Assembly (NCBI GenBank): GCA_028565715.1
Contig: JAOXYC010235347.1
Coordinates: forward strand, 1 to 26,286
Length of the DNA: 26,286 nt
Reading direction: 5' to 3'
Source: Phoronis pallida
Taxonomy: Eukaryota > Phoronida > Phoronidae
Positions within the stretch are counted from its first letter, which is position 1. Every line of letters starts with the position of its first letter. Positions 25,501 through 26,286 of the stretch are shown piece after piece. Under the pieces are notes generated by a model. It did not search any database. It had not been told where the DNA came from and saw nothing but the letters and a program-made list of their open reading frames with translations. Position numbers and translations under genes: made by a program.

Positions 25501-25517
25501 CTTTTGCTCTCGCAGGC
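1509..25517 (-). CDS. SVIL: Supervillin-like actin/membrane linker, 26 exons, 5' partial
   Basis: One spliced gene on the minus strand; coordinates span first visible exon to stop codon. Joining 26 exons by GT-AG borders (one GC-AG) gives a continuous frame of 1,709 complete codons with no stop. Layout by residue of this fragment: 1-900 charged, low-complexity N-terminal half; about 925-1030 gelsolin segment G2; 1031-1131 G3; 1190-1350 G4; 1360-1480 G5; 1484-1625 G6; 1635-1709 villin headpiece. W-x-G core motifs sit at W969, W1092, W1306, W1415 and W1549. Lack of a G1 segment, the long N-terminal extension and phrases such as [23 protein letters not shown] and LPDGVDP identify supervillin rather than villin, advillin or gelsolin. 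Family knowledge: it ties F-actin and myosin II to the plasma membrane. Vertebrate forms run about 1,800-2,200 residues, so perhaps a few hundred N-terminal residues lie outside the window. Confidence 0.95.
1926..1951. repeat. Perfect 11-base palindrome in intron 25
   Basis: aatatcaaatt and its exact reverse complement aatttgatatt are separated by atga. AT-rich, so it may be chance or part of a small inverted-repeat element. Confidence 0.5.
2354..2509 (-). CDS. SVIL: SVIL exon 25 (villin headpiece, N-terminal part)
   Basis: Acceptor ttgtttcag, donor gtttgt, phase 0 in and out. Encodes residues 1630-1681: a Lys/Arg-rich linker, helix [17 protein letters not shown], then [21 protein letters not shown]-x-L-x-x-L-x-x-x-PLPxGVDPxxLExYLSDExF is the standard start of the headpiece. 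The next intron (1596-2353) holds only a short palindrome. Confidence 0.97.
3219..3340 (-). CDS. SVIL: SVIL exon 24 (end of G6)
   Basis: Acceptor tttcttacag, donor gtatga. Encodes residues 1590-1629 with [20 protein letters not shown] and DHEDIAKL. The AGLEPL-FTN-FP-W phrase ends G6 in supervillins. The next intron (2510-3218) shows no gene. Confidence 0.96.
3426..3461. repeat. Nested hairpin in intron 23
   Basis: Outer arms agcctg/caggct enclose a perfect inner hairpin gcaccat-t-atggtgc. Richer than the surrounding intron. Could be the core of a small inverted-repeat element. Confidence 0.5.
3875..4033 (-). CDS. SVIL: SVIL exon 23 (G6 core)
   Basis: Acceptor tttttatcag, donor gtaggt. Encodes residues 1536-1588: [20 protein letters not shown] (W1549), an acidic insertion [12 protein letters not shown], then [19 protein letters not shown]. 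FLxDNHxEVYxWQGWWP is diagnostic for supervillin. The next intron (3341-3874) contains a nested hairpin at 3426-3461. Confidence 0.97.
4358..4434 (-). repeat. Stem-flanked CTGATGA/CGAAAC (hammerhead-like) motif
   Basis: On the minus strand, CATAAATAAC (4425-4434) and GTTATTTATG (4358-4367) form a perfect 10-base stem. Between them lie CTGATGA (4416-4422) and CGAAAC (4394-4399), the two conserved boxes of hammerhead ribozymes, spaced as in hammerheads of retroelement origin such as Penelope-like elements. Stem II pairing is poor and two extra bases precede CTGATGA, so an active ribozyme is doubtful. Probably a decayed repeat fragment. Confidence 0.4.
4462..4623 (-). CDS. SVIL: SVIL exon 22 (G6, first half)
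   Basis: Acceptor actttacag, donor gtaggg. Encodes residues 1483-1535: [20 protein letters not shown], then [20 protein letters not shown] and ANRNQP. PRLF-x-x-SS-SG-F-x-x-E is the first strand of G6. The next intron (4034-4461) contains the hammerhead-like inverted repeat at 4358-4434. Confidence 0.95.
5049..5493 (-). CDS. SVIL: SVIL exon 21 (end of G4 and all of G5)
   Basis: The second longest exon, acceptor ttatccag, donor gtgagt. Encodes residues 1334-1481: [20 protein letters not shown] and IIHIGK close G4; then G5 with [37 protein letters not shown] (W1415), a helix through AERLKTKCP, and [19 protein letters not shown]. The order V-x-G-x-EPP-FL-x-x-FxG-M-I then RL-x-x-V is shared with gelsolin and villin. 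The following intron (4624-5048) is AT-rich and featureless. Confidence 0.97.
5633..5787 (-). CDS. SVIL: SVIL exon 20 (G4 core)
   Basis: Acceptor aatattttag, donor gtaacg. Encodes residues 1282-1333: [17 protein letters not shown], then [20 protein letters not shown] and [13 protein letters not shown] (W1306). YFWQG...S...[14 protein letters not shown] is the strongly conserved centre of G4. The 5' part of this exon and its acceptor are duplicated in the adjoining intron. The next intron is short, 139 bases. Confidence 0.97.
5850..5938 (-). pseudogene. Partial duplicate of exon 20 start with its acceptor
   Basis: The interval matches 5748-5830 about 101 bases away, covering roughly 41 coding bases of exon 20, the acceptor and adjoining intron. 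The copy reads ttgttcag|GTTTGAAGATG... and encodes [11 protein letters not shown], against [12 protein letters not shown] in the true exon; it has lost three bases but keeps the frame. It stops at the equivalent of ACATT, has no donor and then runs into TAA-containing intron. It is a truncated tandem duplicate, with a functional-looking acceptor that could compete with the real one. Confidence 0.75.
6173..6342 (-). CDS. SVIL: SVIL exon 19 (G4), with a GC donor
   Basis: Acceptor tgtttttag. Encodes residues 1226-1281: [20 protein letters not shown] followed by [15 protein letters not shown], the first G4 strands (VWHV, QFH-GD-YVV). The exon ends CAG|gcaaga: the intron starts GC, not GT. No usable GT lies near, and the phase-1 end joins exon 20 exactly. 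The GC-AG intron is inferred from frame and homology on both sides. Confidence 0.93.
6670..6782 (-). CDS. SVIL: SVIL exon 18 (entry to G4)
   Basis: Acceptor gtattaacag, donor gtaaat, ending two bases into a Trp codon. Encodes residues 1188-1224, with LKPYDAKLM and [13 protein letters not shown]. The L-x-G-x-xVGRG element matches supervillin before G4. The intron 6343-6669 shows nothing notable. Confidence 0.93.
7077..7134. repeat. Imperfect hairpin with 27-base arms
   Basis: Left arm 7077-7103 and right arm 7107-7134 are reverse complements with few mismatches around a three-base loop ttc (core agaaatttactcgatc / gatcaagtaaatttct). It lies in the exon 17-18 intron. Probably a small fold-back element. 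Confidence 0.65.
7311..7477 (-). CDS. SVIL: SVIL exon 17 (G3-G4 linker)
   Basis: Acceptor attattttcag, donor gtaagt. Encodes residues 1133-1187 with [20 protein letters not shown] and [12 protein letters not shown]. The RP-W-x-x-FG-x-x-x-E-x-x-ETxLFxEKFxxW phrase is specific to supervillins and absent from villin and gelsolin. The next intron (6783-7310) contains the hairpin at 7077-7134. Confidence 0.95.
7825..7981 (-). CDS. SVIL: SVIL exon 16 (G3 core)
   Basis: Acceptor atttttgcag, donor gtgagt. Encodes residues 1080-1131: [20 protein letters not shown] (W1092), helix [15 protein letters not shown] and DCDINPLYP. The F-DFGSE-x-YxWxGK core is diagnostic of supervillin G3. The intron 7478-7824 shows nothing notable. 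Confidence 0.96.
8286..8407. repeat. Weak inverted repeat in intron 15
   Basis: actgtcgcataaa near 8286-8298 and tttatgtgacagt at 8395-8407 are inverted with one mismatch, with acacagct and agctgtgt as a second offset pair near the ends. May be a decayed terminal-inverted-repeat element. Confidence 0.3.
8544..8689 (-). CDS. SVIL: SVIL exon 15 (gelsolin segment G3, first half)
   Basis: Acceptor atattgcag, donor gttagt. Encodes [20 protein letters not shown], then [20 protein letters not shown] and HEMLQSTE (residues 1032-1079). Matches the supervillin linker and early G3 (DELVP...WG..P). The intron 7982-8543 contains a weak inverted repeat near 8286-8407. Confidence 0.94.
9079..9226 (-). CDS. 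SVIL: SVIL exon 14 (end of G2)
   Basis: Acceptor catgttttag, donor gtaagg. Encodes residues 982-1030: helix [18 protein letters not shown], an EE-K linker and [13 protein letters not shown], the F-W-x-x-LGG turn that closes gelsolin segments. The intron 8690-9078 is AT-rich and holds nothing notable. Confidence 0.95.
9273..9345 (-). repeat. tRNA-like sequence, probably a tRNA-derived SINE remnant
   Basis: On the minus strand a 73-base stretch has a box A-like TGGTGTAGTAGTT, a D arm (GTGT/GCAC), an anticodon-like stem (CTAT/ATAG), a near-perfect box B (GAGTTCGATTCCC) and a TTTTT shortly after. Two or more acceptor-stem pairs are lost, the T stem has a mismatch, and the position before the anticodon is A instead of T, so an active tRNA is unlikely. 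A related sequence with shared flanks occurs at 19388-19502, favouring a dispersed tRNA-derived repeat. Best resemblance is to the Glu/Asp tRNA type. Confidence 0.55.
9929..10065 (-). CDS. SVIL: SVIL exon 13 (gelsolin segment G2)
   Basis: Acceptor ctgttcccag, donor gtatgt. Encodes [20 protein letters not shown], then [20 protein letters not shown] and VIEKAK (residues 936-981). The S-x-N-x-GD-x-F-x-L and LW-x-G elements are the gelsolin-fold core strands; KGRRxVxxR corresponds to the G2 start in gelsolin. The intron 9227-9928 holds a tRNA-like repeat. Confidence 0.96.
10574..10726 (-). CDS. SVIL: SVIL exon 12 (start of gelsolin segment G2)
   Basis: Acceptor aaattttag, donor gtagga. Encodes residues 886-935, including [20 protein letters not shown], conserved in supervillin, and the first strand of gelsolin-like segment G2 (LMLIQVK). 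The intron 10066-10573 shows nothing I can name. Confidence 0.95.
11140..11300 (-). CDS. SVIL: SVIL exon 11
   Basis: Acceptor caacttcag, donor gtaagt. Encodes a basic stretch ([14 protein letters not shown]) and then [19 protein letters not shown] and [11 protein letters not shown] (residues 832-884). The NPL-x-x-L-x-x-R-x-D-I-x-x-EYTE phrase is a hallmark of supervillins directly before the gelsolin-like region. The intron 10727-11139 is AT-rich with nothing notable. Confidence 0.94.
11372..11567. mobile_element. Fold-back/MITE-like element with about 55-base inverted ends
   Basis: The left end (11372-11426) and the reverse complement of the right end (11513-11567) agree over most of about 55 bases, both reading ccaagtttt...caacatgttt-ggtgatt...cattatca-gc. 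An inner inverted pair (ccaagaggagactg / cagcctcctcttgt) extends the hairpin, so almost the whole 196 bases can fold back. The right arm contains CCTGATAATGG...CCGAAACATGT, resembling the motif at 4394-4422. Non-coding; no transposase. It lies in the exon 10-11 intron. Confidence 0.75.
11734..11911 (-). CDS. SVIL: SVIL exon 10
   Basis: Acceptor ttctttgcag, donor gtaagt. Encodes residues 773-830: an Asp run (NDDDDDDK), then [13 protein letters not shown] and [15 protein letters not shown]. The acidic FD-FF and SLDDL elements match the supervillin segment ahead of the gelsolin repeats. The following intron (11301-11733) contains the fold-back element at 11372-11567. Confidence 0.93.
12130..12237 (-). 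CDS. SVIL: SVIL exon 9
   Basis: 108-base exon, phase 1 in and out, acceptor atattttcag, donor gtaagt. Encodes residues 736-771, a Ser/Pro/Lys-rich linker ([14 protein letters not shown] then [18 protein letters not shown]). It contains LSPDK and ATP proline-directed sites. Like exon 8 it could be skipped without a frameshift. Confidence 0.9.
12640..12726 (-). CDS. SVIL: SVIL exon 8
   Basis: Short 87-base exon, phase 1 in and out, acceptor gatttag, donor gtaacg. Encodes [20 protein letters not shown] and NSFRLANK (residues 708-735). The Pro-Leu-basic-Pro pattern ([10 protein letters not shown]) is characteristic of this part of supervillin. Its length is a multiple of three with equal phases, so skipping would keep the frame. 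The intron 12238-12639 shows nothing notable. Confidence 0.9.
12871..13115. repeat. Two-copy tandem duplication of about 120 bases
   Basis: 12871-12990 and 12991-13115 share long identical blocks (gactttggtgaattcccgcc, then ccatcaatatttccacaaga, then actttggtgtccgaaaat). They differ by a few substitutions, a poly-T length change and small indels. It lies inside the exon 7-8 intron. Non-coding on both strands as far as I can see; a fairly recent local duplication. Confidence 0.85.
13828..13956 (-). CDS. SVIL: SVIL exon 7
   Basis: Acceptor atgtaaag, donor gtaagt. Encodes [20 protein letters not shown] and on to QFTVEGKMA (residues 664-706). The SIADRLxxL...KW pattern parallels exon 6, and SIADR followed later by QFTV-GKM is typical of the central region of supervillins. 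The following intron (12727-13827) carries a tandem duplication, described separately. Confidence 0.93.
14404..14675 (-). CDS. SVIL: SVIL exon 6
   Basis: Acceptor ttttttcacag, donor gtatat. Encodes residues 574-663 of the long form (residue 573, Arg, spans the junction). Starts [12 protein letters not shown], contains SPSPRKS, then [14 protein letters not shown] (602-615, another copy of the recurring motif), a Gly/Asp-rich linker and a helix [20 protein letters not shown]. The xISDRLxxL...W pattern recurs in exon 7, suggesting two related short helical units. The following intron (13957-14403) shows nothing notable. Confidence 0.93.
15161..15195. repeat. Short hairpin in the large intron
   Basis: aaaaacctg and caggttttt form the outer arms, with gttgttttaacaac as an inner palindrome. 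Small and AT-rich. Confidence 0.45.
17172..17377 (-). mobile_element. MITE-like inverted-repeat element, copy 1
   Basis: About 205 bases. The ends read aaagtac...acacctgggtaaaagcc on the left and, reversed, aaagtac...acacaccctgccataagcc on the right: imperfect terminal inverted repeats. The inside repeats ggtataagcccaccct-type sequence in both orientations. The reverse complement aligns along its length with 25766-25950. Non-autonomous and non-coding. Confidence 0.75.
17721..17952. repeat. Imperfect tandem duplication, about 110-base units
   Basis: 17721-17829 and 17845-17952 share the order ccttttcacattg-aaacatgt, gtctaatt, agaatct, agatcag, atgtaatt, aaatcacattt, gataaaat. Similarity is patchy, so the duplication is older than that at 12871-13115. 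No coding content. Confidence 0.7.
18015..18034 (-). CDS. SVIL: Candidate alternative first coding exon of SVIL
   Basis: The minus strand reads ATG CCG CGC ACC GAA TCC AG followed at once by gtatat, a good donor. It leaves phase 2, exactly what exon 6 needs, giving [16 protein letters not shown]. The start context has A at -3 (aaaaATGC), and an in-frame stop lies shortly upstream (in ttgattgatag), as expected of a 5' untranslated leader. The predicted isoform would drop exons 1-5 but keep the linker, gelsolin segments and headpiece, about 1,143 residues. No convincing core promoter was fixed; a weak ctataaaa lies just before the ATG. Supported by phase, start context and donor; expression is inferred. 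Confidence 0.55.
19388..19502 (-). repeat. Second, decayed copy of the tRNA-like repeat
   Basis: Contains GGGTTCGATTCCCAG (box B) on the minus strand. On the plus strand both copies share an aaattttgaaaa-type tail on one side and a tag...tgctaattWaaa-like stretch on the other, matching the surroundings of 9273-9345. The box A half is largely lost and the middle is shorter. Consistent with a SINE-like family. Confidence 0.45.
20483..20567 (-). CDS. Candidate cassette or alternative exon in the large intron
   Basis: An open, coding-looking 28-codon stretch ([20 protein letters not shown] in its middle) lies between an acceptor-like aacacag and a donor-like AAAG|gtagga, the same donor context as exon 12. 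A second donor, TTGAG|gttaag at 20494, would leave phase 2 and join exon 6 in frame. The entry phase is 0, which does not match exon 5 but matches exon 3. Base composition is richer than the surrounding intron. It could be an alternatively used exon, a relic, or chance. I do not recognise the peptide. Confidence 0.35.
22185..22509 (-). CDS. SVIL: SVIL exon 5
   Basis: Acceptor gaattacag, donor gttggt, ending two bases into an Arg codon. Encodes residues 465-572: Lys/Glu/Thr-rich, with TQPVNENIN (a degenerate relative of the recurring motif), several TP dipeptides and an Arg/Ala-rich end ([15 protein letters not shown]). It reads as intrinsically disordered. A coding-like run of unrelated residues continues past the donor but is intronic, because exon 6 joins in phase. 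Confidence 0.9.
22787..23009 (-). CDS. SVIL: SVIL exon 4
   Basis: Acceptor gtgttacag, donor gtttgt. Encodes residues 391-464, starting [12 protein letters not shown]. The TQ that completes the recurring motif is supplied by the last two codons of exon 3, so the motif straddles a splice junction. A Pro-rich segment and a Ser/Arg/Pro stretch ([13 protein letters not shown]) follow. No folded domain recognised. Confidence 0.93.
23316..23466. mobile_element. MITE-like element with perfect 16-base inverted core
   Basis: tttccattgaaagttt (23319-23334) and its exact reverse complement (23447-23462) lie at the ends; the similarity continues inward for about 12 more bases (tggtgtcatc against ttgtatcatc). 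The total is about 150 bases, with no coding content, in the exon 3-4 intron. No clear target duplication found. Confidence 0.7.
23576..23699 (-). CDS. SVIL: SVIL exon 3
   Basis: Acceptor ccctacag, donor gtatgt; its first base completes the Arg codon begun in exon 2 and it ends on a codon boundary. Encodes [16 protein letters not shown] followed by a basic tail with RRRKGR (residues 350-390). The amphipathic [10 protein letters not shown] helix resembles short helices in the N-terminal half of supervillins. The next intron (23010-23575) contains an inverted-repeat element described separately. Confidence 0.92.
24124..24999 (-). CDS. SVIL: SVIL exon 2, large disordered N-terminal exon
   Basis: The longest exon (876 bases), acceptor tttctag, donor gtttgt. 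Encodes residues 57-348. Contains a basic stretch [10 protein letters not shown] (104-113), the motif [14 protein letters not shown] (123-136), a Pro/Ser segment with repeated SP dipeptides (about 177-213: [20 protein letters not shown]), an acidic stretch around 216-226, Lys/Ala-rich sequence, and another motif copy [13 protein letters not shown] (300-312). It ends in a Ser/Asp/Glu cluster. Predicted disordered, with likely proline-directed phosphorylation or SH3-binding sites by inference. The intron that follows (23700-24123) holds nothing I recognise. Confidence 0.93.
25347..25517 (-). CDS. SVIL: SVIL exon 1 of window (N-terminal region)
   Basis: Acceptor tttctcag at the 5' side, donor gtatgt. 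Its first base completes a codon begun in an exon not yet assigned; it ends two bases into a codon. Encodes residues 1-56, rich in Arg, Lys and Glu, with a basic patch RRKRFQRGR and the first copy of the recurring motif ([12 protein letters not shown], residues 44-55). No domain recognised. The following intron (25000-25346) shows nothing notable. Confidence 0.88.
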
Positions 25518-25522
25518 CTGAG

Positions 25523-25566
25523 AAATAAAATAAATTGAAATTAAATAAAATAAATTGAAATTAAAT
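25523..25566. repeat. Two tandem copies of a 22-base AT-rich unit
   Basis: The unit aaataaaataaattgaaatt occurs twice in a row just upstream of the acceptor of exon 1. It lies near where a branch point and pyrimidine tract should be, so the acceptor has an unusually short pyrimidine tract. Confidence 0.7.
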
Positions 25567-25765
25567 TTCTTTTCTACCAAATTGTACTCGACTCTACCTT
25601 CAGGATATTAACCAAAAGCAACAGTTGCTTTGATTCAAGTGGCTGATGACTTTTGCAATTTAAATGTTTTTAACTAGAAGAATGAGAAGAAGAGATTAGT
25701 TTGAGAACGGACTTGGTGAAAGAATTCCCAAAACTTGGTAGCTAGTAAGTGTAATTATTCAAAGA

Positions 25766-25950
25766 ATTGCACACACCCTAGCGTAAACCTATGGGCTAGT
25801 GGATTGGAAATGCCAAAAAATTGGGCTTGGCTTATCCCCAGGTGGGCTTGTACACTCAAGCATTTATGTACAAGCACAAAATTGAGATTTCATCAAACTT
25901 AATATACCGAAGGTATTTGGGCTTACATTCCGGTAATGCACGGTAACAAT
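25766..25950 (+). mobile_element. MITE-like inverted-repeat element, copy 2
   Basis: Starts cacacaccct and ends near gggcttacattccggtaatg. It matches the reverse complement of 17172-17377 in the same order: cacacccT, cctatgggct, ccaaaaa, ggcttatccccaggtgg, aagcacaaaattgagatt, catcaaa, ggcttac. The copy is somewhat shorter and diverged. The opposite orientation shows independent insertions of one family. Confidence 0.7.
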
Positions 25951-26128
25951 ATTCAAGTGAAAATGTGAATCATAATTCTTAAGACTGAGGTTGTTTAAAA
26001 ATCCAAAACACAAGCAATTTGAAACCAATTAAGAGATAACCAAATAACAAGCAAATTCTCTTTATACAACCTTATTCCAAAACAAATATAACCCATACCA
26101 ACAGAACAAAAATCTGCATGGCAAAAAC

Positions 26129-26151
26129 CTGAGCGTGTCCATGTTGTTGGT
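26129..26151 (-). CDS. SVIL: Possible start exon upstream of exon 1
   Basis: On the minus strand ACC AAC AAC ATG GAC ACG CTC AG ends two bases into a codon and would join exon 1 in frame as [14 protein letters not shown]. The ATG (26140-26142) has a strong start context (AACATGG), and a ctgtcag acceptor-like sequence precedes it. The donor gttttt is poor. It may be a first or small internal exon, or chance; no better exon was found in 25518-26286. Confidence 0.25.
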
Positions 26152-26286
26152 CTGACAGTAATATACATAGACAACATCATCTGTATGATTGTCTATTATT
26201 ACGTAGACCAAGGATTAAAACTGTGAACAGCAAGATCTCAATAACATAGCATAGTGCTAATATGCGATAATTAGGGATTTGACTAA

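Noticed and set aside
1-26286. CRISPR arrays, operons, phage or plasmid modules
   Set aside because: No regularly spaced repeats and no prokaryotic gene structure; the window is an intron-rich animal gene.

Overview
The window is animal nuclear DNA. Short coding exons of roughly balanced base composition are separated by AT-rich introns with GT-AG borders (one GC-AG), and there are no bacterial-style operons, ribosome binding sites or overlapping genes. Essentially the whole minus strand is one gene: a supervillin (SVIL) orthologue of the villin/gelsolin superfamily. I could join 26 exons, 25517 down to the stop codon at 1509, with matching phase at every junction. They give 1,709 codons plus a partial first codon. 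The 5' end of the gene lies beyond the right edge, so the protein is incomplete at its N terminus. Moderate intron sizes (mostly 0.3-1.1 kb, one of 7.5 kb) and many small fold-back repeats suggest an invertebrate. I cannot name the phylum from sequence alone.

Layout, right to left (direction of transcription). 25518-26286: upstream intron with a copy of a dispersed repeat and a possible start exon. 22185-25517: exons 1-5, a long, charged, probably disordered N-terminal region with Ser-Pro runs and a recurring T-[LQ]-P-[IV]-T-x-x-E-V motif. 14676-22184: a 7.5 kb intron holding transposon-like repeats, a tandem duplication, an excellent candidate alternative first exon (18015-18034, exact phase match to exon 6) and a coding-looking island at 20483-20567. 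10574-14675: exons 6-12, the region linking the disordered N terminus to the gelsolin repeats. 3219-10726: exons 12-24, five gelsolin-like segments corresponding to G2-G6 of gelsolin, each with a W-x-G core motif. 1509-2509: exons 25-26, the villin headpiece ending in KKDAGLF. 1-1508: 3' untranslated region with two sets of poly(A) signals, then flanking DNA.

From established knowledge, supervillin is a large peripheral membrane protein that links F-actin and myosin II to the plasma membrane; its N-terminal half binds actin and myosin, while the gelsolin-like and headpiece domains bind partners. The sequence supports the family assignment strongly. Function in this organism is inferred.

The most interesting points are the intronic alternative start exon, which would give an isoform lacking the first five exons; a GC-AG intron inside the G4 segment; a partial duplication of exon 20 with its splice acceptor; a two-copy inverted-repeat element family; a fold-back element with 55-base arms; and a hammerhead-like CTGATGA/CGAAAC motif enclosed by a 10-base stem. 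I see no evidence of a wholly new biological system.
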